Source of the DNA: Scolanthus callimorphus
Taxonomy: Eukaryota > Cnidaria > Anthozoa > Actiniaria > Edwardsiidae
Assembly: GCA_033964015.1 (NCBI GenBank)
Contig: CM066919.1
Coordinates: 22,012,146 to 22,076,145 of the forward strand
DNA: 64,000 nucleotides
Direction: 5' to 3'
Part shown: positions 48,301 through 58,301 of the stretch, piece after piece
How positions within the stretch are numbered: the stretch's first letter is position 1
How the letters are laid out: each line of letters starts with the position of its first letter
The notes under the pieces: model-generated
Told to the model about the DNA's origin: nothing
The model's database searches: none
Seen by the model: only the letters and a program-made list of their open reading frames with translations
Program-made: the position numbers and the translations under genes

Positions 48301-49352
48301 GGAATTGTCGGGTAAGATTCTTGAAGACGAACGAACGGAAACGAACGAAAGAAAAGAACGAAAAGAAAAGAACGAAAAGAAACGAACGAAAAACGAAACG
48401 AACGAAAGAAAAGAACGAAAAGAAACGAACGAAAAACGAAACGAAACGAACGGAAACGAACGAAAGAAAAGAACGAAAAGAAACGAACGAAAAACGAAAC
48501 GAACGAAAGAAAAGAACGAAAAGAAACGAACGAAAAACGAAGCGAAATGAACGAAACGAATAGGGAGACACGAAGACAGAGGCAAGTTTGCAAGCTTTCC
48601 TCTCGAACTCTGAGTGTTTTCTTATCTTTTCTTTCGTCTGCAGACTTTAACGTCGCATCCATATCGCAAAATCAAAGACTGGAGACAAAATTTCAGTGGG
48701 CTAAAGATCCATCATATTACCTGGTAGCGAGCGGGGGCAAACTACTTCTCAAGGTGAGTCAACGAGACCGATGGACTTATTATCTGTTTAAGCAATATCT
48801 ACCGACATTGTATTTGTTGAATGAAAGGGTTAAACGGGAAAGTTTATAATCGAGCGATATTGTCAATAAGCAGCTGATACCACAGGTGTGCAATAAGATA
48901 CGAATATGGTATGACTAGTTTTACGGAGGGGGGGGGGGGACTTCCATATTTTGGTCGGAAAGGTCGTCGTATCGCTTTTTTTGAACAGTTCATTGGCATA
49001 GCTTTGTCATGCTGTACATTGCAAGATCAAATTTGCAAGCGCCCAACACAATTTGTTCCTGCATCTTCCTGCATACCTCGTTAGGATTAATTATATTTTG
49101 CTCGTGTTTCACTGATAATTTAAACAGAAATTGACTGGAAGTACTCTTGATCACTGGTTTGTGTCGTGGAAAATGACCTATGCGCCAGTCGGCAACTCTA
49201 CAAGCCTTCTGTACGTGGACCCAAAAAGCGGCAGCATTGGATTCACCAGCAGTAGAACAACAAGTGTTACGCATTTTCAGTTAGAGAAGTGCACAGATTT
49301 CATGAAAGGTTTGTGCTTCATCAAAGAACTGTATAACAGAACCTGCAAGTAA
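45378..49352 (+). CDS. X2: secreted cysteine-containing beta-trefoil-like protein (4 exons)
   Basis: Exons are 45378-45401, 48125-48311, 48644-48753 and 49128-49352, with intron phases 0, 1 and 0 and GT-AG borders, giving 181 residues. MNAVVAVT from exon 1 joins ILLLHSLTFTS from exon 2 to make a signal peptide that neither exon has alone. The mature part has DCYHLKP, FSGDCC, QRLETKFQWAKDPSYYLVAS, HWFVSWKM, LLYVDPKSGSIGF and HFQLEKC, and two more Cys at the end. X1 has the same features in the same exons. Exon 3 is 110 bp in both, and 19 of 36 residues match when aligned without gaps. The pattern F-x-W-A-x-x-P-x-Y-Y-L resembles part of the interleukin-1 signature, and the overall repeats suggest a beta-trefoil. 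No potential membrane anchor follows the signal. Function unknown; a secreted ligand or inhibitor would fit the size. Confidence 0.78.
45908..46046. mobile_element. Foldback element in X2 intron 1
   Basis: Near-perfect arms: GTCGTCCCATATACATGG and TTTATGTTCAGTA face their reverse complements, with outer AATTCTAAAGATG/CATCTTTAGAATT. The loop is about 10 bp. Confidence 0.7.
46915..47100 (-). repeat. Dispersed repeat, inverted match to 39850-39975
   Basis: Shares AATACTTCCGAA, AAGACTTCCTC, GGCGTTACGGAAGTAC and CGTCCGCC with the 39.9-kb copy, in reverse order and complement. It is intronic to X2. Confidence 0.5.
47265..47365 (+). repeat. Dispersed repeat, match to 44463-44580
   Basis: Shares ACCGGAAAGAAC, GGGTTGTTTACGT and CCCCCCTCTTG with the 44.5-kb copy. 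This is why the 105-residue frame at 44402-44722 is not called as a gene. Confidence 0.5.
48320..48560. repeat. Purine-rich tandem repeat in X2 intron 2
   Basis: A 240-bp array of GAACGAAAAGAAACGAACGA-like modules in higher-order units of roughly 60 bp. The plus frames give Glu/Lys/Arg repeats and the minus frames Phe/Arg/Ser repeats, none of them a gene. The array begins soon after the exon-2 donor. Confidence 0.9.
48926..48980. mobile_element. Solo end of the G-rich-ended MITE
   Basis: A G tract followed by CTTCCATATTTTGGTCGG and GGTCGTCGTATCGC, matching the terminal 50 bp of the element at 11840-12250. It lies in the last intron of X2, the same intron position as the full copy in X1. Confidence 0.65.
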
Positions 49353-49929
49353 CTGCACGGTCCGTGGTCAGAGGTAAATTATATATAGCTTATTTAAAAT
49401 TGCATTGTACATGATGGAAAGGCAAGAATATTTAGAGTGATGTGAATCTGTAGTGGCTATCCGACGCAATTTTCCCTTCGGCCGTTCGCAGAAATGACAA
49501 CGACCGTTCTAAAAGACATCGGCCGTTTACGAAAGGAAAAACAGTCTCGTGACCAGACGTTATTTTGTTTGCGTCTCTCTTGAGTTGATCTCTATGAAAA
49601 TTGTTTTGGAGCCGTAGGGACTGGGAATGAGTATTACACAGCGCGCAATGAGCTGTGGGACTCATAATCTCTGCGCGCCCTGTTAAACCTATCCCACAAA
49701 TCTTTGCGCGCCCTAAAAATAACGGAAAGCGTCTGGGTGCGAGACGGAGGGAAAAGCGCTCCGACGCGAATGCTTCAGCGATTCTTAGTATATATTCAAC
49801 ATGTTCAAGTCTGTCGAAAGCGAAAATTTTGCACAACTTGCATGATGTCCTGTACGAGTGCTTGCTTTGATTTGTGCAAATAGTTCAATTTTTATCGAGT
49901 AGCACTTGACATGGTTGAACGTTGGAAAT

Positions 49930-50330
49930 GATTCGGCTGATCGGCTGATTTAGGGAATGTGGTGCGATTTTCGATTGAATTCAGTAGATCAAGTATAAAA
50001 CTTTGTTCGTAGACGGTTAGTCCGATATTTCTACAAGCAATTCCTCTGCTAATATTGAATGAAAACAATAACCAGATAGAGACTGAGTAGGACTCTTTAT
50101 AGGGCCTGTGTCAGCCGCCATTTTGACAGCATAGCAACCCTGCCCAGTCGGAGAAAGCATCCATTTCCATTGGCTGATTTAGAGAATATACATCAATGTT
50201 CGTGAATGAATTTGTTAAATCAAATCTGAAACTTTGTTTTCAGATGTTTATTAAGAGATTTCTACACGTAATTCGTCTTCTATCTAACGAAAACAATAAC
50301 AAAGGAGTGGCTGACACGGGCTCTTTAATA
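49930..50330 (+). repeat. Two adjacent copies of the CCATTTCCAT/GGCTGATTTAG repeat
   Basis: The copy at 50108-50330 closely matches 36500-36715. An older copy at 49930-50105 shares CGGCTGATTTAG, TATAAAACTTTGTT, ATATTTCTACAAGCAATTC and GAAAACAATAAC with it. Confidence 0.55.
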
Positions 50331-50934
50331 CGTGGCCTCCCCTGCTAGCAGATGCCTCTTGTTCTTTGTAAAAGGAAACGAAACCTCTGCTAGCAGGGAA
50401 TACGAGCTGCCTAGAATAAGCTATTTCTACTGACGTCTTCTAATCAGAAGCTATTTAATTCGAACCAAAACAGTTAAACTCGACTTACTTAGCTTTGACA
50501 TGGAGTGTCAAGTAAAATATTTAACAAATGTCTTCTGATTTCCGTGATTTGTATTCCAATGTATCACGGAATTACGTCATCAACTGGCCAAAATTTTGAA
50601 CCGTTGTGATATAATTCACACTTTGGCCTTCAATAATTATATTATATATAAGTATTTATTTAATATCACGCATAGTATATCTCAATAATAAGAATCTGGA
50701 GCCAATCACCAGGAGCCTCATTCTACAGCACCGTTCAGGCCATAGGCATAGGAGTAGAAGAATCTATTTTTAGCGCGCTTGAAAACGATGACAAGCCGTT
50801 GGAACAATTACCTTTTCCGCCTGAGTGGGGGTCCTGTGGCTTGTTTCCCTAACTGGCACTCAAGCGAAACAATTTCTTTGTTTGGTCACATGAATATTAA
50901 AAAAGCTTTATTTCCTAAGGCACACGCATAGAAA

Positions 50935-51055
50935 GAGTGTTCGGAATTCACATGGATAGCCATGGGAAATCCGAACACTTCCCATTCTTCTACCATGGGA
51001 AATTCAGCTTTTCCCATGGATGGGTTTCTGCAGAAATTCCATGTGACAGCTCTCA
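50935..51055. mobile_element. Partial copy of the CAGGGAATTTCTG foldback
   Basis: Shares GAAATCCGAACACTTCCCAT-type, TTCAGCTTTTCCCATGGATG and TTCTGCAGAAATTCC blocks with 29268-29448. Confidence 0.6.
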
Positions 51056-52184
51056 AGAAATCGTCGTCGTACTCGCCCAGACCAAAAGGTGTCTGGGTAG
51101 AATCTAATAAATCGTCAACTGGTTGCATTGCTATCATATTGCAATAATACGGCAATAGTTTTTATTGAAAAAAGTAAATGCCCATGGCTATTTTCACTAT
51201 TTTCGTAAGTACTTTTTACAATTGTTTTATATAATTTAAGAGGATTTGGAGATCGAGCAATTTCAGGCTTTGTTGGACAAAAAATCTTGTACCAGAGATA
51301 CAATTTCTTTTGCCGCACTTTTTAAATGCGATAGATGTTACACATTAACTATAGTAACACCGAAAACAACTTCCCATTTGAGCCTGTAAAAATACATTGT
51401 CATTTCAGAAGTTGAAACAAATAGTGCAAACACAGGAAAACATTTGTTGTCAATTTCAGCCCACTGCAATTTCCCAGTGTTTTTTTAGAACTTACAAATT
51501 TATGTTCAGTGTTTGCTGTTATTAGACTGGTTTCTTTTCACAAGATATTCAAAACAGTCCCACAAAAGTTTTCAATGTACTATAAATGAACTTGGTACAA
51601 GTTTTGTGTCCACTGCTTACTCGAACTCCTTCTTGAACTCCTTCTTAATACATTCAAGTTTTTTTAAACAGACTAATTATGAGTCTAAACGCCTTGACTA
51701 ATTTGGTCAACAAGAATCCTAATAAAAAGTTTCCTGACCAGGAGCCGGCCTTGAGTTTGAGCTTCTATCTGAGATACGTTCTTGAGGCAGCGTTTTGAAT
51801 GACCAAGCTATTTTTAGAAACCGTTTCTATTGTTCAACGTAGGTCAGTTGTAGCAAGGCAAGAAGTCTGTTTAAAATAACCCACTCTAAACGTTAAAAGA
51901 ATAACAGTCTTGCATAATGAAGAATTTTGTGCCCTTCAAGGGAATCAGACTTTTGGAAAACAATAGAAGACTGCTTCTAAAAATAGCCAGGTCAGTCAAA
52001 ATGCTGCCTCCTAGTATGAGAGATGAAAACATGAAAGCTCTTACACTTGGGCTCCTGAAAAAGTCTGTCTCATACTTTACAGCCTGTAAAGTGCTGTGAA
52101 CTTTGCTTTTTCTGTACCAATCAACAATCTGAACCAATCAGGTCCTTGCTCTGTTCCGCCAATCAACAATCTGGACCAATCAGG

Positions 52185-52268
52185 TCCTTGACCTGTTTCG
52201 CCTAGTGCAGTCAACTGGGTTTTCGTCGCGACAGAAAGCCAGTAAACTGCACTAGGTAAAACAAGGTT
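52185..52268. repeat. Palindromic repeat with TAGTGCAGT core, copy 3
   Basis: CTGTTTCGCCTAGTGCAGTC faces ACTGCACTAGGTAAAACA. Just upstream, AATCAACAATCTG(A/G)ACCAATCAGG is present twice in tandem. Confidence 0.65.
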
Positions 52269-52368
52269 CATACCAATTATATTACAACAGAAATGCATAC
52301 CATTATATAGAATTTGAAAGAATAATAAATTATTTTACATACAAAGTTTTAGAGCTGTCTTTATTTTG

Positions 52369-55300
52369 TCAGTAGTGCACTAAAGTTGTTATAGTAGCAG
52401 CTGATTCAGACTTGGTTGTAATATTAAAGTTTCTTCGTGTTTTGGCGAACTTCTTATAAAACACAACTTCTAGTAGCAAAATTATAAAACAGCCGATTCC
52501 ACACAGCGCTGTGTTGAACAAAAACCCGCCAAATTCGCCCAGGCCCATCTTGTGCGCAACCACAGGGTTCCCATTAGACTTCTTACATCCTATCACAACC
52601 CATCGACGAAAAATCTTGTCTATAATGTCTTGAGTATTCAGTTTGAGTATAGCGTTAGAGATTTCGCGAGTCCAGCTCGAGTTTTTTGGGAATGCGAAAG
52701 CAAGCCCGGGTAACTCTAGCAGTTCTCCATCTAGCTTTAAGCTACAGTTTGTGTCCTCTGCGATGTGGTAGGAAAGCCCTTCGGATTCAGCGATAAAGGC
52801 GTTCAATTCCCTTCAAGAAAAACAGAAAAAGGTTACCGTATATACAAATCCATTTCCCGGAAGGACAATCGTTCACCTTAGTCTGTCGGCCCTACACTGC
52901 ACTGATTGTAGAATGTGTTCTATTTTTTGCCTCAAAATTGCCTTTACCCATTGCCATAAGCCCAAAGAGTAATTCGAAAAGACACTTTTTTACGAAAAAG
53001 AATTCTCCTATACAAGAGCTCATTATTAAGAAAAAAACAAAATCCAAATTTCACAAATTCACGGACCTGTATATATCTTCACCAATTTACAACAGTTTCT
53101 TTGTGAAACTTGGCATTCTCAGATTCACAGGGTGGGTGAAGGAGAATATCAGGGTTGGCAACGAAGAAACTACCTGGAATCCAGGATCGGTAGAGGCAAG
53201 ACGTGTCAGGCTATTAACCCATTTGCGTCACCAAAACGTAATAGGACCTTACAGATATGCTGTAAGAAATTCTTCAGCCTAATCCTGAAAAGAGAAGGTT
53301 CTTATATGCGGACTTTTTGTATGACAGATTTAGAGGGCACTAAATAGCCCCGTCCTTTAGGCCTACTGGGACTTTATCTCGCCTTATCTCGCCGCTCCTA
53401 ATTGACACAATTGTTCCTTATCCCCCCTTAGCTCGCATAAACTCGCGGCGAGATAAGGTCCCAGAGTAGGGCTTCCTTTCTCCTTACCCGCTCCTAATCT
53501 TGGCCACGCCGTCGGAGAAATTGTTGACGAGGTTTAATTTCATGTTCTGGTATATCTTCCTCATTTGCGCGTTGTCGCTGTTCCTGAAGAAGTCCACGGA
53601 GCTGCTGTCTTTTATCGTGGCGAACTTGAAGTTTTCAGGTGGATTGATAAGCTAAGATAAAACGTAATAGCTGCGTCAGAGGAAGATAACGTTTTCCTTG
53701 GGAGGGGGTGGTTGGATTTCCCACAGCTTTCTCTGAACACATTCATGTGCGTTAGAAAATTCAGCTTTTCACATTAAAGGTTATTTACAAAAATTCCCTG
53801 TGATCCCCTTCCATCTAACCGAAAACACGCACCACCAAAACCTATTTTCAAAGCGCTTTCAAACGATTCGATTTCATCAGGACAAGTATAGACAAAGCAA
53901 AGTTTTGTAGCAGCCAATCAGAGGGCGTTTTTTTTCTGGCGCGTAGGAACTGACTTCGCTTTCTGTCTCACATAAATGTTACTACCCTTTCAAAACATTT
54001 TGGCGGGGTGTGTTGTAGTTAAGCCTAGTTTCCATATAGTCTTATCTGTCGTATCTGTCGTATCAGTCAACCGTGAAACAAAAGAATAATTCCAATTTCC
54101 ATTGTTTCACGGTCGACTGATGAGACAGATACGACAGATAAGACTATATGGAAACCAGCCTTACGAAGCAAGACTGTACTAGAGTACCCAATTAACCCAT
54201 CAGCCTCAATTAACTGAAATCCCGTGTAAATAACTTTCTCATCAATAACTCATCAAGGTTAAACAACGGGAATCATAAGCGTAAAGGAGGCCTGGATACG
54301 CGATCTTATTAATTTGAATGAGATTTTGGAAATTTTGTTGTTCCTTCTTTTTCTCGACATTAAATGTCTTTGAAAAAGAAATCATTAAAAAATTTCAGAA
54401 ATTAAATGTCATCGTTTGAGAAGCGGCTTTGCCTCATTTTTTCAACCCACTGCTCGGTGTTTGGAACTGATGAAACACGCTGTCTCGTGTTTGATATTTT
54501 ACTTAAAATGAGGTGTATATTACTCTCATATCTCACCTTCTCATCTCCTAGCCCAGACACAATCGACACGTCATCTACGACAATCAGCGACACGAGCAGA
54601 TTAGCAGTATACGAGCTCACAAGAACAAGCGCACCGCAGTTGGTGATCACCATGACAACAGGCACGGCGTGCGTCTTTGCATGTATCCACGTGAGCGGCA
54701 CGTGAAAGATATTCCCGAAAACATAAGCCATGTACTCGAATGGCAGGAAGTAATCCGAGCGAATGTAGCGATATTTTGTCACCTTCTCGATTAGAAACAC
54801 TGTGGTAGCGACGATTAAAAAAGCTGCGATGCAGGCAAGCCACAACTCAGCACTGAAAGGTTTCATAAGTCGCGTATCTTCGAGCCAATCCGGAAAGGGG
54901 TATGTTGCATGGCGCTGCCTTTTGACGAGAAAGGCGAGGGAGGTACCAGCGAAGGGAGTCGAAAAGTCGACGTATTTGTAACGCTGTCGAGTGATTGTCA
55001 TCGACGCTAAAGCCATGTCGGCGTCACCTCTGGCGACGTCGCCAATCATGCCATTCATCTCGTCCGTCTTAGGATCATACGAGCCAAATTTACCGTCGCG
55101 CACGAGATACAACTCGAATGAGAATCTAGTTTGCATTTGTAACAACTGCAGAAGATCGATCATGATACCATAGCAACATAAGACCTCTTGGTACTGGTTA
55201 GAATGTATCGGCATTGCGACAGATCGTAGCATGGTCCGGTTACCAAGGTAACGCACACACAAGACGCTGCTACTTGACGGACAACTTGTGCCCATGTTGT

Positions 55301-57019
55301 TGCTAAAATCAGGACGGCTCACCATTGTAAAAGGCTTCTGTTCGATCGTGACTATTCTAAGATGCCGTGGCTGTGGCAGAGAGATCTGTAGAAATACTTC
55401 AAATAACTGCGGGCCTCCTGTGGTTTCCATTGTTTGGCTTATAGTACCTACTTTAGACCAGTGTTTCCGGGATCCCTGTGGATGTTGTACTACTTGTGAT
55501 ATGGTGAACTGGTACGAGGTTCTGTCTCCAGACTTTGAGAATTTTATCACACCAGTTTTGCCTTTGTAGACGTTGTCTACCATCTCTCTAAAAATGGGAA
55601 AAAATAAAAATACTTTGAAATGAGCTGTTGCAATAGCCCATTTCGCGGTTAAAATCCCTGTATACACCAAAGAGAGGCTCAGTGTTCTCTGTGGGCACTT
55701 CCCTTTGCCAAAATACTGTAGCAAGTCATTTCGATCTACCTGCCAGTAGTTGCGAAAATGTATTTCTCAACTTTTCTTCCCGCCATTTGAACAATACGCG
55801 CGCTTAAAAAAACAGTGCCCGCTTGAGCCTCTCTTTGGTGTTAAATACAGGCTTCCCACAGTGCCGCGTTTTTAACCGCGAAATGGGCTATTGTAAAATG
55901 TTACACTCATAATTGCACTGATAGCAGTTTTCCACATTTCTGAGCGCTTCTTTTTGATAAGTGTCGCCAAATCTCTACTATCTCACCTGAGTTTTGTTGC
56001 GCTTACAAAATCATTGGCATATCTAATAACGTTCTCGAATTCACATACGAACAAATCAGCAGATAATTTGTCTATCAGTGGTTGATCCAGAAATTTGGGA
56101 GGGGAGGGGGACACGACCGAAGGGGGGACACTGTTATATAAAACAATAACAAAAGAATATAAACCTAACATCTAAAATGCTCATTCATTTCCTATGCATG
56201 AATTTACTGTTGGGAGGGGGAGTACCGGTCCCCATGACCCCTTCCCTAGATCCGCCAGTGGTCCATCTAGTAGTTGTGCTCGTCTTCTAGTGTGACAACA
56301 GCTGTGTTGAGCATTTAGACCCCGTCCACACTACACCGTTCTCAAACGAAAACGGATACTTTTTGTTCCGTTTTCAAAAAGATTCGTAGTCACCTGAACA
56401 GGAATTTCCTAGCTTCTGTCGGCAGAAATCCTTGAGTACATTTCATCTGAACTTTCCGCAATGTAGCATCCAATGCCTCACTCAAAACTACGACAGCATC
56501 ATGCAAAACCAAGCGCCGTAATGTGCTCATCTTATCATGCAAATGACCACCTTCCATGTCTTCTTCATCACTGTAAGCTTTAGCGGCACCAATAGCATGC
56601 TTAGGGAAGTGTATCGGATCATTAGCCATGGCTTGATCCGTAAATATCCATACTAGATCTTCACCTAAATTTGTTAGGCTTACACTCTGCGCAATTTGAA
56701 GCATGATTTCGCTATGCTGAGACAGTGAATGGACTACAACAATTTTGACGCCGCTGGCGCGAATAACTGTCAGCGCTTGGTAGATTTGCTCGATTGTTTT
56801 CCCTCTACCAAGAACGACGCACTGGGGAAAAGGCGGGGTCCCGCTCGATTTGACGTTAATCACATGCTGAAACAGGTAAAACCAGAATGGATCCTGTTTA
56901 GCAGGTTCACTGGTGATGCACGAGAAGCGGCTTTCTTCGTACTCAAGTAAAAGGTCCCGTATGACAGCGGCTTGAAGGGCCTCTGACGGTAGTATGGAAG
57001 CGTACATGTTGCCTTCCTC
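52369..57019 (-). CDS. NMDA-type ionotropic glutamate receptor subunit (5' exons missing)
   Basis: Exons on the minus strand are 57019-56394, 55587-54537, 53651-53488 and 52810-52369; phases 2, 0 and 2 agree at each junction, giving 760 residues. Exon A is the later part of the amino-terminal domain. Exon B has the S1 ligand-binding lobe (HLRIVTIEQKPF, CCYGIMIDLLQ, RDGKFGSYDP, MTITRQRYKYVDFSTPF with the ligand-binding Arg), M1, the pore loop, and M3 with SYTANL near residue 534. The two last exons have the S2 lobe (NPPENFKFATIKDSSSVDFF, ELNAFIAESEGL, GRR-like cytoplasmic end) and M4 (CGIGCFIILLLEVVFY). The layout resembles GluN1/GluN3 more than AMPA or kainate subunits. A His occupies the position of the pore Asn/Gln/Arg site. 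The cytoplasmic tail is only about 30 residues. The signal peptide and the first part of the amino-terminal domain, roughly 150 residues, were not found upstream. Confidence 0.9.
53375..53465. repeat. Inverted repeat (CTTATCTCGCCGC)
   Basis: TTATCTCGCCGCTCC faces GCGGCGAGATAAGGTCCC around a loop of about 50 bp, next to the donor of the third receptor exon found. Confidence 0.5.
54025..54166. mobile_element. Foldback MITE with AGTTTCCATATAG ends
   Basis: The arms contain TTTCCATATAGTCTTATCTG and ACCGTGAAACA, inverted on the other side. The outer TAAGCCTAG/CCAGCCTTA extends the match. It lies in an intron of the receptor gene. Confidence 0.65.
54235..54505 (+). repeat. Dispersed repeat (TTAATAATTCATCAAG family), copy 3
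   Basis: Matches the 42.2-kb copy over TAAGCGTAAAGGAGG, ATACGCGATCTTATTA, CGTTTGAGAAGC, TTTTTTCAAC and ACACGCTGTCTCGTGT. It sits within 35 bp of the donor of the receptor's large exon, and the chance open frame of that exon runs into it. Confidence 0.55.
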
Positions 57020-57332
57020 CTGTAAAACGGACAGAGCGACAGTGTTAAAGGCGGTTAATGGAGGATTACATTCATTCAATTTAACAAGGATCCCCTTAAT
57101 AAGACCACTTAAAGATAATATATTACAGACAGACAATCAGGTCTCGCCTAGAGGAGTGAACTGGTTTGCTTCGTAAAAATAAATAAATAAATAAACAGAC
57201 TATCGTCACTGCAATGAGTGCAGTGATACGACAATCATCCCAGAGTGGATCCTAGCCTGCCGTAGCAAAGAGGTAATAGTCCCGTTACTAATTATCTGCT
57301 CTACCGCTGAATAGGCATCGGTGCATAAATAC

Positions 57333-57478
57333 AGCAAGAGCCTCAATTTGAAGTTGAAAAAGTTGTGAATGCCGACGAGAAACTGATGAAGCTTGAATTC
57401 AGACAATAGACAAACTTGAGGAAAATTTTCCAACTCGCTGGTATATTCACAACTTTTTCGGCTTCAAATTGAGGCTCA
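57333..57478. repeat. Inverted repeat (GCCTCAATTTGAAG)
   Basis: GAGCCTCAATTTGAAGTTG and AAAGTTGTGAATG on the left are matched inverted on the right. It lies between the divergent receptor and TPR/J genes. Confidence 0.6.
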
Positions 57479-57650
57479 TGCTGTGGACTATTCATGGAGT
57501 TTTCAGGACGTGAAACTCGGGCGAGATTTGGGCCGCGCACTAAATGAAGAGGGGAGGGGGAAGGGGGTGTGTCCCCATCTCCCCGTCCTTTTTTCGCGCG
57601 GCCAAAAGTTCGCTCGTCGAACTACTCGCCGCTTTCTCCTTTACATTCGC

Positions 57651-57783
57651 CTTTGTCACACGGCAGCCATCTTGGATTTTCTAATACTACGAAGCCGGCA
57701 TGAACGCGAGGCCAAGCGTGTAAGCTCAGCCACGCATAGTCATTTCTGTAAGAAAAATCCAAGATGGCTGCCGTGTGACAAAG
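57651..57783. repeat. Inverted repeat carrying paired YY1-like sites
   Basis: Arms of about 30 bp, CTTTGTCACACGGCAGCC and CATCTTGGATTTT, face each other across about 70 bp. Each arm carries CAAGATGGCTGCC, a match to the YY1 core. This lies in the 1.3 kb between two divergent genes. It could be a regulatory element or simply a foldback element. Confidence 0.55.
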
Positions 57784-58301
57784 TCGAATTCTCTGGATTT
57801 CTTTTCCCTGAAAACACACGGAAACGCTTGCTACGCAGGCTAAGTAGATCCCGGGTGCGCATGGTTTTCCTAGCGAAAGATCTTTCAGAACGGCACTTCA
57901 AAATTCTAGCGATGGCATCGGTTGAACTTGAATATACTTTTTTGAATAAATTTCAAACAGTGACATCAGTCAGTGTCGTTGCGTTACGGGATTCCCCGAA
58001 CATTTTTCCTAGAAATTCAAAATCAATTAAAAATATCGATGATGACATATTCATGGTATACCAAACAGGCGGCGCAAATCTTAATGCACGGAGCAACACT
58101 GAAGGTATATCTTAATAACTCATGCAAAATTTTGAATTATCATCGGGCCTGATAGGCTAGCTAGTGATAAATAATGCTGTCTTGGAAACAGCTGAAAAAA
58201 AAAATCTATAAAACAGGTCAATGTTCGCCCATGTGTAACAAGGGACCTGAATCACTTCCGCCTTTGCAACAAAGTGATTTCAGTGTTCATCGCGAGAAAA
58301 A
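57784..58301. other. Presumed 5' region of the TPR/J gene
   Basis: No clear TATA box is present. A long plus-strand frame (57483-58115) crosses the inverted repeat and looks like repeat-derived sequence; it is not called. Confidence 0.35.

Larger units (their letters stand above)
49353..52368. other. Intergenic DNA with several repeats
   Basis: No gene is supported. It holds the tandem repeat pair at 49930-50330, the partial foldback at 50935-51055, the repeat at 51250-51690 shared with 15.6 kb, and the palindrome at 52185-52268. Confidence 0.45.

Noticed and set aside
48194..48662. Overlapping Phe/Arg/Ser- and Glu/Lys-rich frames
   Set aside because: They read through the purine-rich tandem array in an intron of X2.
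57206..57433. Minus-strand frame considered as an upstream exon of the glutamate receptor
   Set aside because: AVEQIISNGTITSLL looks loosely like an amino-terminal domain, but no donor site in a compatible phase was found before the stop, and half of the frame is inverted-repeat sequence.
57483..58115. Plus-strand frame of 210 residues between the divergent genes
   Set aside because: It crosses a precise inverted repeat and reads like repeat-derived sequence; no domain and no splice relation to the TPR/J gene.
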